A stretch of 60,000 nt of DNA from Takakia lepidozioides (GCA_030704615.1 CM060731.1:94222756-94282755), one strand, 5' to 3'. Positions 21,791 through 32,281 are shown, counted from the stretch's first letter. The notes: generated by a model not told the origin, from the sequence alone. Numbers and translations: made by a program.

Positions 21791-22782
21791 TGGCATTTCT
21801 GCCACAAATCTGTCATGACTGCGCAGCCATGGGAGTCATAAAAGCTGCAATATGTTGTAGTGAAGGAGTCACCCTCCCACCGGGTTTTCTTGTGATTCAG
21901 CTTCGTACGGCCTTGTCTTTCGCCCCTAGGGACATCCGAGAAACATTCAACCCTTTCAATTGCCTCGTTCAAAGTCTTAGGTGGCTTCTCCTCCAACTTC
22001 CGCCTGGCCCATAGGGCCAGTCCCGCCATAAAGTTGAAGCCCATTTCTGGTTCCGCCATATCCGCGACTTTGAGTAACAGCTTATTGAAAGCCTGAACAT
22101 ATCCCCGAATGTCATCTGTTTGCTTCAAATTCCTCATCTTGTCTCGGGCGAGCCTGGACGCATTGAGGGGCACAAATTGTTTTTTCATAAGTTTCTTGAA
22201 CCCACTCCAGCTCAAGGTTTCTGGGTTTGGACCTTGGTCATGAAAGCGTTTCTGCCACCATTGTTGAGCATAGCCCCTCAAATAGGTGGGAGCCACTTCC
22301 ACCCAATCCTCGTCACTCAACTTGGCCGCTCGGAAGTACTGCTCTAGCTCCAAAAGCCAGGTGTTGAGTGCCTTCCAATTTCGGACGCCCTCGAAGGTGC
22401 CAGGTTCCTTAGGCTTCACCTTAAACTTTGCCTTACTGGAAGTGGCATTCGCCGCCTTCAACACGTCATTCAACGTCCCGCCAAACTGCGCCAACAACCC
22501 TTCCCAAAAGGCTGTTGGCATGGGAGACATCTGTTGGTCTGGCGGAGCCTCTGGGAAGTCCTCGGGCTCTGACTCCCAAAATTCCTCCCTTCCTTGTGCG
22601 GCCTTGCTTTCAGAAGCATGAATTGCCTCTTTCGATTGCCGCTTCAGTGACACGTCGCCCCCATCGGGCTCACCCGCATCATCATCTTTCGGGCCGTTCC
22701 GCTTTCGCTTTGTCTTGCCCAACCCCATGATGAGGCCGATCTCAAGGATGATCGCGTACTGAACTCTAAGCTCTGATACCAA
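21778..22782 (-). CDS. Ty3/gypsy Gag polyprotein, truncated (left arm of a palindrome)
   Basis: A nearly intact Gag frame. It has a charged N-terminus with a basic KTKRKRNG cluster, a Pro/Glu-rich linker, and a Retrotrans_gag-type capsid domain with WLLELEQYFRAA, YAQQWWQKRF and FKKLMKKQF. It ends KPPKTLNEAIERVE. It begins at the tRNA primer site just inside the LTR and stops before any zinc knuckle or protease, so the rest of the element is missing. It would form the capsid of retroelement particles. The first Met in good context is probably about 60 bases into the listed range. Confidence 0.75.
   Translation of the reverse strand: MVSELRVQYAIILEIGLIMGLGKTKRKRNGPKDDDAGEPDGGDVSLKRQSKEAIHASESKAAQGREEFWESEPEDFPEAPPDQQMSPMPTAFWEGLLAQFGGTLNDVLKAANATSSKAKFKVKPKEPGTFEGVRNWKALNTWLLELEQYFRAAKLSDEDWVEVAPTYLRGYAQQWWQKRFHDQGPNPETLSWSGFKKLMKKQFVPLNASRLARDKMRNLKQTDDIRGYVQAFNKLLLKVADMAEPEMGFNFMAGLALWARRKLEEKPPKTLNEAIERVECFSDVPRGERQGRTKLNHKKTRWEGDSFTTTYCSFYDSHGCAVMTDLWQKCHLKS
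22770..22781 (-). promoter_or_regulatory. Primer binding site, initiator tRNA-Met type
   Basis: The minus strand reads TGGTATCAGAGC, the complement of the plant initiator tRNA-Met 3' end, two bases inside the LTR end. Confidence 0.8.
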
Positions 22783-22783
22783 G

Positions 22784-23516
22784 TGTCGCGCACCTCACTT
22801 CGGTAAGCTCCCCTTCAAGTCATAGTTACTCACTTTGATGCGCGCGCCTAACTCCCAAACTGGCCACCGGGCCAACTCGGACCTTTGGCTGCTCACCGGG
22901 ACATAACGGTCCCCCTTTGCTCCTCCAATAGACCCTCTCTCAATTTGGGCATAGTGGAAATTCTTTTTGGTTGTTGGCAGTCCGGAACAGCTCCCCACAC
23001 TTTGGTCGCTTTCTGGCTCGCACGCTTACTCACTAGTTTTTGGTCACCAACGGGCTTGCACCGTTCTCGGGGGTTACTACTCCCTATACATACTTCTGTG
23101 ACTGTCCGCGGGGGTTTCACAAACAACCCAGTCATTTTGGCGAACCACCACGAAAACCCTCGGTTCCGGTGATGAGTCGCGATGAGTCTTGGCCCACCCA
23201 CCATGGCCCCATTGGGCCGTGATGAGTCCCAAGACTCCCCACGACTCCCACCACAAGGTTTCCGCCCCATGGTGAGTCCTATGCCACCCCCACTAGGACC
23301 CACTAGGACCCACTAAGCTACCACCATCCCTCGTGGAACCACCCCCACCGCAACCCGGTGTGCGGGGCTCCACCTAGTGAGCGCCTCCGCCTCCTTGAGT
23401 TCCTTGGGCACTCAAGGGTGCTTCGGCCCCCGTACCTATTGTTGCCACTACCCCCACTACAGGGGCAGCCCCTCTTGTGTCCCGACCCCCTGCCCTCAAG
23501 GCAAAGGGCCGTGATA
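22784..23516 (-). repeat. 5' LTR of the minus-strand gag element
   Basis: The inner end is GCGCGACA, next to the primer site. The outer end corresponds to TGTCGCGGCCCTTTGCC seen in the related fragment ending at 53010, here mutated to TATCACGG. Length about 733 bases. Confidence 0.65.
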
Positions 23517-23520
23517 GTAG

Positions 23521-24040
23521 GGAGTCGTAATAGGGGTGGCATAGGACTCACCATGAAGCTGAGGCCTTGTGGTGGGAGTCGTGGGGAGTCTTGGGACTCA
23601 CCACGGTCCATTGGGGCCGTGGTGGGTGGGCCAAGACTCACCACGGCTCACCGCTGGGATGATCGAGGGTCTAAGTAGTGGTGCACCAGATTTGGACTTG
23701 GCTACTTGTGGAACCCCCGCAGACATCTACAGAAGTATATATAGGGAGTATTAACCCCGAGAACGGTGCAAACCCGTTGGTGACCAAAAATTAGTGAGTA
23801 AGCGTGCGAGCCGGAAAGCGACCAAGGTGTGGGGAGCTGTTCCGGACTGCCATCTACCAAAGGGAATTTCCATTGAGCCCGACAGGTCGAGGGTCGAGTG
23901 GGAGTGTGAGGGGGACCATTATGCCCCGGTGAGCAGCCGAAGCTCCGAGTTGGCCCGGCGGCCGGTTTGGGAGTTAGGCGCGCGCATCAAGGCGAGTACT
24001 ATGACTTGAAGGGGAGTTTACCGAAGTGAGGTGCGCAACA
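23521..24040 (+). repeat. LTR of the plus-strand gag element, 5'-truncated
   Basis: Inverted relative of 22784-23290, ending GTGCGCAACA two bases before TGGTATCAGAGC (24043-24054). Its first part is missing. Confidence 0.65.
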
Positions 24041-24042
24041 TT

Positions 24043-24054
24043 TGGTATCAGAGC
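24043..24054 (+). promoter_or_regulatory. Primer binding site, initiator tRNA-Met type
   Basis: TGGTATCAGAGC, located as in the minus-strand sister element. Confidence 0.8.
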
Positions 24055-24094
24055 TTAGAATTCAGTACGCGATTGTCCTTAGATCAGCCTCACC

Positions 24095-24420
24095 ATGGGG
24101 TCGGGCAAGACAAAGCGAAAGCGGAACGGCTCGAAAGACGATGATCCTGATGAGCCCGGTGGGGGCGACGTGTCACCGAAGCGGCAAATGGAAGAGACGA
24201 TTTATGCTTCTGAAAGCGAGTCCGCTCAAGAACGGGAGGAATTTGGGGGAGTCGGAGCCCGAGGACTTCAAGGCTCCGCCAGACCAACAGATGTCTCCCA
24301 TGCCAGCAGCCTTTTGGGAAGGGTTGTTGGCGCAGTTTGGCGGATGTTGAAAGACGTGATGAGGGCGGCTAATGCCACTTCCACTAAGGGCTCCAAGTAT
24401 TTTAGGGTCACCCCAAAATG
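24095..24420 (+). pseudogene. Gag fragment (right arm of a palindrome)
   Basis: It starts MGSGKTKRKRNGSKDDD, clearly the same protein as 22782-21778, but is frameshifted after about 50 codons (near 24245) and ends abruptly near 24420. Confidence 0.75.
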
Positions 24421-25043
24421 ACTATCCTAAAGCTAAAAGCCGAGACCCGTCAATGAACATGACAACACCAGTTTGTACTGTGAGGTTTTTCTTTGTAATT
24501 CAAGTCATACAAGCCTAGAGGTAGAGGTGACGAAGACATCTATGCTACAATCCACCCAAAAAGGCTCTTGCAGGTTGTCATTTTAGGTCATTTTCTTGAC
24601 CACATTCATTTGAAAAACTACATATATACACCTCGAAATCATGAGCAAATAATGAGGGCCATTTGAAAAATGACAAGTGAAAAATTCCCAAACAGGATGA
24701 AGTTAATGCATTAAGGTAATATAAGGCCTAGAGCCTTTACCAACCCATAATCAAGAGAATTTTTTGATGTCTTGGGGTTGTGCCAGTAGGTAAAAGGTTG
24801 TCATGTACAAGATGACTTACCATGTAATGATAGTACTTTCAATGACATACTCGTGACCATGAATGAATGAAAAATGAACTATTGGATGAAAATTACATGA
24901 ATGAATGAAAAATGAACCATTGGATGAAAATTGCAGGAATGAATGAAATTCGGGCGAGGTTTCAATTGTTTCTTGACAGCCCTCGCCCCCGCCTCTTCTT
25001 GATCTTGGCCATACTGATCTCCCTCCGCCCAGGCTCCCTCTTA
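24421..25043. other. Non-coding; short tandem duplication
   Basis: No gene. A 41-base unit containing GAATGAATGAAAAATGAAC.ATTGGATGAAAATT is present twice in tandem (about 24860-24940). Confidence 0.5.
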
Positions 25044-25574
25044 TGTACCTGGGATTGAACCCGTAGCAGTTGAAGGATAATTATTAAAGGAACGGGTTCT
25101 TACCATGGTGAACATGTCAGGAACGATGGGATGATTAACGTGAAAGGGTATGAGCTGGCAAGCAATGACAGGGGGCTGAAACAGTGACCATGCTTCAACA
25201 TGGAAGGTGAAAAGAGGAAAAATGAAGAAGCACGGCAGAGCAGAAAAGGAGGTTGAGAGAAAGAGGAAGATGATCGATCTGCACTGCCCTATGTTGATAG
25301 AATGTGAAGATGCACGGTGTGGTGGAGGGGCGGACTGGACATAGTATTCCAGTATTGTGCATAGGCAGAATGGCATGAGATGAGTACATAGGTTGACAAC
25401 GAGATCTTTCGAACGAGGAGCCAGGCCAGAGTAGGATTGACGGATCGATCCGTAAATTTGTAAAGAGGAAAGTGGAATAAGAAAAGGGCCTTGGCTGGAT
25501 TTCAGATATAGATGTGAGTCTGGTTGGATCAAATTGTGGACAATAATTGGGAAGAAGAGAGAGGGAACATAGCA
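25044..25574 (+). repeat. 5' LTR of the chromovirus
   Basis: Starts TGTACCTGGGATTGAACCCG and ends GGAACATAGCA; directly repeated at 30183-30727. Confidence 0.88.
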
Positions 25575-25575
25575 T

Positions 25576-27051
25576 TTGGTATCAGAGCGGTTCGAGTCTG
25601 TTGGACCTGAGGCGCATGAGTCAGTTGACTTACGGAAGCGGCAGTTCTCGATTGAGGCGCAAGAGCGTGGAGATGGTCGCAACAGAGCGTCTAAATTTAG
25701 AAGTGGCGGCTGGATCTCGACCTGCAGATCAGATTGTGGAAGAGGAGATCCAGGTAAAGCCGTTGGTGATCCTCCTGCTAATAATGAGGCAAATTTCATG
25801 ACACCTTTGATGGTGCAAGCAGCCATAAAAGAAGGCATACAGGCTGCCGTGAAGGAATTGGCAGGAATTAAAATGTCTGGGGCACAGTTAGTACATCAGT
25901 CAGTGCAACCTAGTGCCGTTCTAGATGAGGGTTGCCAGAGACAAGTGAATGTTGGCCAATCCGTTGATGCACAGAGAGACCCTGCGATGAGGACTAGAAA
26001 TTCTAGGGGTTCTCGAAGGGAAAGATCCCCTTCCAAATCTACTTCGTCACGGGAAAGTCATGGAGGCCTTACTCGTGTTGAGAAAATGCGGACAGTGGAC
26101 AGAGAAATTAGGAAGATGGTGAGGTTACCAGAATTCCACGGCCGTTCAGTTACACCCTGTACAGAGGTCCTTTCATTCCTGGAAACGCTTGAGGAATTTT
26201 TCAGCGAGGATTACACTGACGCTGATAAGATTCGGACAACATCCTTACAGATGAGAGGTAAGGCAAAAGAATGGTGGATAAGAATGAAGGGAAACCCAGA
26301 GATGGTTGTAAATAACTGGGTGAAGTTTCGGCGATTGTTCACTGAACAATATATGCCAAAAGATCATGCTCATAAAATGAAAATGGGGTTTATGGAACTT
26401 GATCAAGGGAGGATGAGCGTTGCAGATTATAAGATCAAGTTCGATGAGCATGCCTCTTATTTCTCATCCTTGAAGGAAGCAGATAGGATTGACTTCTTCT
26501 TGAAGGAATTGGACAAGTCCATTAGGTTTTTGGTCCAGGCACATGAGCCAAAGACTGAAAATGAGGCCTACAGATTGACTACTACTTTTGAGAGTCAGAG
26601 TAGGGCACACTTTGCTGCAAGTGCGCCTGGGGAAAGAGAATATAGGCCAAATAGATTCTCTTTTGTCGCGGACAAGACGAAGAAGTGGAAGAGGCCTAAT
26701 AAGAAATTCACAAGACCAACAGTCCCCTAGGTTCAGAAGTGTCGACCTCAAACAGTGACCAAGCGTCTGACAAAAGAGGAGAATGAGACTCACAGACGTT
26801 TGGGCCTTTGCTTTATTTGCCATAAGAAGAACCACAGAGCCTTTGATTGTCCTGACAGGTTAGGCCAGGTCCAATCTGCGGCAGTTGTGGTTCAGGAGGT
26901 GGAAGATCAGAAGATGGATGTTGACGAACATGCAGGGTTTGATAAGGGGAAGCAGCAATTGAGGATATCAGCTGTAGTGATGAATGATAGGATTGATTAC
27001 AACCCTAATGTCATCAGGCTTGAAGGTTGTGTAGGCTGCCAGTCTGAATGA
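25576..27051 (+). pseudogene. Chromovirus Gag with CCHC zinc knuckle (split by a stop)
   Basis: The first frame runs to 26730, although the true start is probably the ATG near 25798. It carries the Retrotrans_gag fold: LPEFHGRS, FLETLEEFF, MRGKAKEWWIRMKG, FRRLFTEQYMP and DYKIKFDEHASYF. After a stop (26730) and a shift, 26755-27051 supplies CFICHKKNHRAFDC, a Cys-X2-Cys-X4-His-X4-Cys knuckle that would bind RNA during packaging. Confidence 0.85.
25577..25588 (+). promoter_or_regulatory. Primer binding site, initiator tRNA-Met type
   Basis: TGGTATCAGAGC two bases after the 5' LTR. Confidence 0.85.
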
Positions 27052-27094
27052 CCGACCGCTTGGTAAGACTCATGTGACAGCACATTCCCGGCAT

Positions 27095-27370
27095 GCAACC
27101 TGAGTATCCACTTGCATCAGCCACTACATACCAATGATGGCGTCGTACCTTGAGCTGTCCCAAACTTCAAAATCGACCTTTGTCTCCATCCCCTGCATCT
27201 CAACTGAGACTCCCAACACTCTGCTATTCGTAAATCCAGTACTCCCATCATGAAGCAAGATGGTGCTCGGTTCTGCCATCACTGCTTGTAAGATCTTGCC
27301 TTTGTTAGCTAGCCTTTGAGATAGAAAATTGTGAGAACTTCCAGGATCGATAAGGATGGTCGTAGGCTTG
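27095..27370 (-). pseudogene. Inverted retropepsin (aspartic protease) block inside the chromovirus
   Basis: On the strand opposite to all other domains of this element, the sequence translates to [15 protein letters not shown], the usual ID(S/T)G(A/S)SHNF protease active site with Pro in place of Ser/Thr. It continues with ILLHDGST, VEMQGMETKVDFEVW and YDAIIGM, then a stop. This is the domain expected here, between the knuckle and RT, but it is reversed. Either a local inversion or insertion of a protease piece from a minus-strand relative would explain it. Confidence 0.7.
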
Positions 27371-27394
27371 CCAAATGTACCCTTGCTTTCTGGG

Positions 27395-28619
27395 ACCCAG
27401 ATGAAAAGATGTGCTCGGAAAAGAGATGAGCTGTTCTATGTAAGTATACATGAAAGTCAAGAATGTGGTGTTGATGTGGCTATACCATCTGAGGATGGAA
27501 ATAACGCAGTATTGAAAGAATTTTCTAATGTCTTTCCAAACGACCTTATTGGATTACCTCCAAGAAAGGATGTAGATCATGCAATTGATATGGTTCCTGG
27601 AGTTGTTCCTTTCTCCAGAATCCCTTATAGACATTCTCTTTTAGAGAATGAGGAATTGGAAAGACAACTTAATGATCTGCTGGACAAAGGTTATATTAAG
27701 CCCAACAAATCTCCATGGGGAGCACCTGTCTCATTCAAAAGAAAGAAAGATGGAGGTTTAAGATTATGTGTTGATTACAGATGGCTGAATAAGCTAACTG
27801 TAAAAAACAAATTCCCACTTCCTAGAATCGATGATCTGTATGATTACCTACATGGTGCGCAAGTGTTTTCAAAGATAGATTTGAGGAGTGGATACCATCA
27901 GATCCGGATCAAGGACTCTGATGTATACAAGACAGCTTTCAGGACAAGGGGGCTTACAAATCTTGAGAGAGAATAAGCTTTATGCTAAAATGAGCAAGTG
28001 TGAATTCTTCGTCTCTGAGATGGTATATCTAGGTCACATAGTGTCGCGTGATGGCATGAAGGTAGATCCTAGAAAGATAAGAACTGTGGCTGAATGGCCA
28101 CTACCGAAAGATAGAACGGACGTGAGGGCATTCCTAGGACTTGCAAGTTATTATAGAAGATTTATAAAGGCATTTTCTAGGATTGCGGCCCCTCTTACTA
28201 GCCTGCTGAAAGGTTCAGGGCCAATCAATTGGACCCCAGATTGTGATGAGAGCATTGAAAAGCTCAAGGATGCCTTGATATATGCTCCAGTGTTGAAGTT
28301 GATGGATTATACGAAGGGAGGCTTAGTGCTTTGCACAGATGCAAGTGACTTGGCCATAGGAGCTGTGTTAATGCAGGAGGGTCATGTGATTGCTTATGAA
28401 TCAAGGAAACTGAGCCCAACAGAGCAGAATTACCCGGTACATGAGAAAGAGTTGCTAGCCATTATTCATGCTTTGAAGATTTGGCGGCACTACTTACTGG
28501 GGAGAGAGGTTAAGATTGAAACGGATCATGAAAGCTTGAAGTACTTAGCCACACAACCCAACCTTAGTCGTAGACAATGTCGTTGGGTAGAATTCCTTCA
28601 CAGTTCTTCGTTGATTTGA
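27395..28619 (+). pseudogene. Chromovirus reverse transcriptase and RNase H with internal RT deletion
   Basis: The RT start is clear ([63 protein letters not shown]). At about 27945 the frame jumps straight to [16 protein letters not shown], skipping the fingers-palm part with MPFGLTNAP and the Y.DD active site. The connection domain and RNase H follow (LCTDASDLAIGAVL, YPVHEKELLAI, KIETDHESL), with Asp, Glu and Asp all present. The roughly 75-residue deletion abolishes polymerase activity. Confidence 0.88.
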
Positions 28620-29463
28620 AGTATGTGAAGGGAAAAGAAAACGTAGTGGCTGATGGTTTGTCCAAAAGTAAATGGGCAAACGCTATATATGTGATAAGAA
28701 GTACTGTCATAGATGAGATCAAAGGCCAGTATGTTAAGGATGCATATTTTTTTGGACCTTTTGAAAACCTATCTCGTGGAATTAAGACCCTTGAGGAGAT
28801 TGGTAAGTATCTTGCTTACATATTGAAGGATGGACTATTGTATTACAATGGGCGCCTCTGCATCCCTCAAGTTGCGGATTTCAAACTGAAAATTATGTAT
28901 GATTGTCATAATGTCCCCATTGCGGGCCATCCTGGCTTTCAGAAAACGTATCTCGTAGTCAGAAAACAATTTTTCTGGCCAGGCATGAAAAAGAACATCA
29001 GAGACTATGTTGAACGGTGTTTCCCTTGTCAGGTGACCAAAACAGAACATATTAAGACTCCTGGCCTTTTACAGCCCCTGGATGTGCCTAGGGGGAAATG
29101 GGAATCCATTAGCATGGTTTTCATAGTCTCACTGCCAAAGACGAGGAATGGGCATGATGCTCTCTTTGTGGTGGTTGACTGCTTGTCAAGCAGACTCACT
29201 TCATACCCACAAAGATGACTACTACTGCAGTTGATACAGCCACTCTCTTTGTGAAAGAGGTATATAGGCTGCATGGGTTGCCAAGGGAAATCGTTTCGGA
29301 TAGGGATTCAAAATTCACAGGGGGCTTTTGGACTACCTTGTTTAAAGCTTTGGGTACAAAGCTATGTTTTAGCAGTGCCTACCATCCTGAGACAAATGCT
29401 CAGACAGAAAGGACAAACAGAACCTTGGAAAACATGCTCCGGATGTATGTGGGGCAAAGGTAG
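28577..29463 (+). pseudogene. Chromovirus integrase (zinc finger and core, damaged)
   Basis: The HHCC finger is complete (HNVPIAGHPGFQKT ... CFPCQ). The core has SMVFIVSLPKTRNG, where the usual first catalytic Asp of S.DFI is Val. It has the second Asp (VSDRDSKF) and the Glu (NAQTERTNRTLENM). A frameshift near 29215 separates them. Both lesions prevent strand transfer. Confidence 0.85.
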
Positions 29464-29514
29464 AGCTCTTGGGAGTAGTATCTGCATTTGGTTGAATTTG
29501 CCTACAATTAGAAC

Positions 29515-30165
29515 ATGCATACAGCTATTGGGGTAAGCCCATTTAAAGCTGTTTATGGGCAGGATTGCTCGACACCTGCATCCTGGCATGTTTATGATAC
29601 AAAGGTTGAGTGTGTCAACCAAATGATAGGGCGGATGCAGCACGAGCTAGACTTGGAAAGAAAAAGCATGATGAAGGCTCAAGAGAGGGCCAAGACTTAT
29701 GCAGATCAGAAAAGATCTCTTAGAGAGTTTGAAATTGGAGATCAAGTCTTTTTGAAAGTGATCCATAAGAAAAGTCAATTAAAGCTGGGAAAGTGTTATA
29801 AGCTTTCTCCAAGGTACTCTGGACCTTTCAGGATTGTAAAGAAAGTTGGCAAAGTAGCCTATCGGCTCGAGTTGCCATCAGGGTGGAGAATACATGATGT
29901 ATTTCATGTCAGTCTCTTGAGGAAGTATGTTTCTGACCCCAGTTATCTTCTCTCTGAATTGCCAAAAGTAACAACAGAAGGTGAGATCGTGGCAGAGCCA
30001 GAGCAGATTCTTGAGATACAGATTAGAACCCTTCAAAACCGTTCCTGGAATGAGTGCTTGGTGAAATGGAAAAATTATCCCATAGAGGAATCTACATGGG
30101 AGAAAGAAGAAGAAATTCGAAAGAACTATCCCTACTTCAGTATTGAGGACAATACTCTCTTTTAA
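29515..30165 (+). CDS. Chromovirus integrase C-terminal part with chromodomain
   Basis: It starts with TAIGVSPFKAVYG of the integrase end, then a basic helix and the FEIGDQVFLKV beta module. It ends with a chromodomain (ILEIQIRTLQNRSWNECL, VKWKNYPIEESTWEKEEE). Chromodomains of chromoviruses read histone marks and steer integration. The segment itself is intact to its stop, but upstream breaks mean it is not made as part of a polyprotein. Confidence 0.82.
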   Translation: MHTAIGVSPFKAVYGQDCSTPASWHVYDTKVECVNQMIGRMQHELDLERKSMMKAQERAKTYADQKRSLREFEIGDQVFLKVIHKKSQLKLGKCYKLSPRYSGPFRIVKKVGKVAYRLELPSGWRIHDVFHVSLLRKYVSDPSYLLSELPKVTTEGEIVAEPEQILEIQIRTLQNRSWNECLVKWKNYPIEESTWEKEEEIRKNYPYFSIEDNTLF

Positions 30166-30178
30166 GAGGGGAAGTGAT
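30163..30178 (+). promoter_or_regulatory. Polypurine tract
   Basis: AAGAGGGGAAGTGA lies just before the 3' LTR and would prime plus-strand synthesis. Confidence 0.65.
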
Positions 30179-30182
30179 CTTA

Positions 30183-30727
30183 TGTATCTGGGATTGAACC
30201 CGTAGTAGTTGAAGGATAATTATTAAAGGAACGGGTTCTCACCATGGTGAACATGTCAAGAACGATGGGATGATTAACGTGAAAGGATATGAGCTGGCAA
30301 GCAATGACAGGGGGCTGAAACAGTGACCATGCTTCAACGTGGAAGGTGAAAAGAGGAAAAATGAAGAAGCACGGGGCAGAGCAGAAAAGGAGGTTGAGAG
30401 AAGGAGGAAGATGATCGACCTGCACTGCCCTATGTTGATAGAATGTGAAGATGCACGGTGTGGTGGAGGGGCGGACTGGACATAGTATTCCATTACTGTG
30501 CATAGGCAGAATGGCATGAGATGAGTACATAGGTTGACAGCGAGATCTTTCGAACGAGGAGCCAGGCCAGAGTAGGATTGACGATCACTTTGGTGATCGA
30601 TCCGTAAATTTGTAAATGAGGAAAGTGGAATAAGAAAAGGGCCTTGGCTGGATTTCAGATATAGATGTGAGTCTGGTTGGATCAAATTGTGGACAATAAT
30701 TGGGAAGAAGAGAGAGGGAACATAGCA
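30183..30727 (+). repeat. 3' LTR of the chromovirus
   Basis: Direct repeat of 25044-25574, with an extra ATCACTTTGGTGAT near 30585 that is itself an inverted repeat. Confidence 0.88.
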
Positions 30728-30790
30728 CTCTCGCGACGTATGCTCCTCCTTTGCTATCAGAAGCTCCTCCATGCATTCAGACGGAACGCA

Positions 30791-30907
30791 ACATGACAGT
30801 GATTTTATTCTGCAACAGCTCCTCTGTATATCGCTAGATATGGCACTGGTAAACTGATCATCTGTAACAAGCAAGCTGCAGGTGCAAACAGATGACGGCT
30901 ATGTGTT
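30791..30907 (+). repeat. 117-base direct repeat, copy 1
   Basis: ACATGACAGTGA.TTTATT.TGCA through GCAAACAGATGACGGCTATGTG. Copy 2 is at 32044-32160. The copies differ at only a handful of positions. Confidence 0.75.
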
Positions 30908-31009
30908 TCACACATGAAGTTAACCATGAAAATTTTGAGGTAAAAGTGGAAGCAAAAGGGGCTGAGCTATAAGAGAAGGATGCAGGGGTAGCAGCACCAG
31001 CCAAGGGTG

Positions 31010-31336
31010 CAACTGAAGCCGTCCTGAAACATCTTGCAGATCCCTTCAGACTGAGCCCTTACAGGCTGAACGCGTTTACCAATTTCCATAGGATAGGAAC
31101 AGCATCAAAGAGACGGATTAACCACTCCACAAAGGATCTGCCTGCATGGTACGAAGGTGTTGAGGAGGTTCACTTAGAGCGGCGGAAGCTGAGTACAATG
31201 TACTGCTTTGACAGGTTGCCGAACCTACGACGTCTGTTCCTGTCTGGAAATGAAATCTCAGTAATTGCTCAAGGGCTTGGAAAAGTGCACCATGCTGGAA
31301 GAGCTCATCCTGGAAGATAATCTCATCAAGCAGGTG
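31010..31336 (+). pseudogene. Leucine-rich-repeat coding segment (LRRC/SDS22-like)
   Basis: The plus strand encodes a helical lead (EAVLKHLADPFRLSPYRLN), then PAWYEGVEEVHLERRKLST, FDRLPNLRRLFLSGNEIS and, after a one-base shift near 31285, MLEELILEDNLI. The L..L.L..N spacing is the SDS22-type LRR, a protein-interaction fold also used in axonemal LRR proteins. A possible donor follows at AAGCAG|GTGCAA. The shift suggests a pseudogene, but a sequence error would restore the frame. The exact gene is not recognised. Confidence 0.5.
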
Positions 31337-31339
31337 CAA

Positions 31340-32043
31340 ACAAGCAGATTGTGTGCATATTTCTTGGATTGATCATTTGCAAAGTATGACTAGCTGCACA
31401 CAAGAATGGTCAAGTGACCTTAAATTACTTATTTCAGAACAACCTAGCTGTGCTGCTTTTGGTAATAGCTTTGAACCCTCCACAAATTGGTGGAAGTCAT
31501 CACAAAAGGGTCTGGTACAGATCATCCGTATGGGACCCTTCTGTAATGTGGATGCATGATGCTTACAGAAAATAAACGTACAGCACTTACCAGGGGTGTG
31601 GCTTTTGGAGATTTCGCTCCTTGATGTAATGTTGGCACTGCAAGTTCTGAGAAGGAATAACTTCCTCTATGAGAAGCTGGCATGCAGGTTACAGGGCTAA
31701 TGAGCCTGTAAAACCTGTTCAAAACAAGTCTGTGTTAGAGTAGGCAAGCAAACGAGTGAATATCTAGTGTCTGCACTATCCCGGCGCGCGCGCACCATCT
31801 CAGCTTGCAAGTATCAGATAGTTCAAGCTTAGCTACGGCCTATCCCCTAAACTGGGAGCTAAGTTGTGATTAGTGTTTGCATTTGGTTCCTCAATTGCTG
31901 GTGGAACTGCTGTCAATGTAACAATGTAAAGTTGTATCGTAAGAAATACTTCTGAACCCACCTGTATGTTTGTGAGACCCAGTCATGCTTGTGTGCAACT
32001 GATAGGCTGTTGATTGCGTAGATGCAGCTGAACACTAATTGCT
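31340..32043. other. Non-coding between the two 117-base repeats
   Basis: No convincing gene. A GCGCGCGC tract occurs near 31782. Confidence 0.4.
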
Positions 32044-32160
32044 ACATGACAGTGACTTTATTTTGCAGTAGCTCTTTTGTATATCGCTAGATATGGCACT
32101 GGTAAACTGATCATCTGTGACAAACAAGCTGCAGGTGCAAACAGATGACGGCTATGTGTT
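32044..32160 (+). repeat. 117-base direct repeat, copy 2
   Basis: Matches 30791-30907 in direct orientation. Confidence 0.75.
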
Positions 32161-32165
32161 GCTGT

Positions 32166-32281
32166 TGCAGCGGCAAGCCAAGCCTCGGTGGAGATTAAGC
32201 ATTCAACATCAGTACGTCAGCCATCTAGTAATGACACGAAAAATAGCGGACCTTCCAGAAATTACACTGGAAATCCACGGG
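32166..32281 (+). other. Possible exon with a strong donor site
   Basis: An open plus-strand frame encodes a Ser/Asn-rich stretch (SVEIKHSTSVRQPSSNDT) and ends at CACGG|GTAAGTGAC, a near-consensus donor. It could join the frame at 32.5 kb. Confidence 0.3.

Larger units (their letters stand above)
25044..30727 (+). mobile_element. Ty3/gypsy chromovirus with both LTRs (inactivated)
   Basis: The LTRs are 25044-25574 and 30183-30727, both starting TGTA and ending TAGCA. The primer site is at 25577-25588 and a purine tract precedes the 3' LTR. Gag, zinc knuckle, RT, RNase H, integrase and chromodomain are in chromovirus order. The LTRs are very similar apart from a 14-base insertion in the 3' copy near 30585. 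Damage includes an inverted protease block (27095-27370), loss of the RT active-site region (near 27945), integrase frameshifts and an Asp loss. The 5-base flanks (TCTTA left, CTCTC right) do not match, so no target duplication is preserved. Confidence 0.9.

Noticed and set aside
25041-25838. Long minus-strand reading frames in the chromovirus LTRs (also 30180-30874)
   Set aside because: They repeat in both LTRs, are low-complexity, run against gag and show no domain; they are antisense shadows of LTR sequence.
30728-30732. Target-site duplication for the chromovirus
   Set aside because: CTCTC on the right and TCTTA on the left do not match; one alternative boundary gives four of five, which is too weak to claim.
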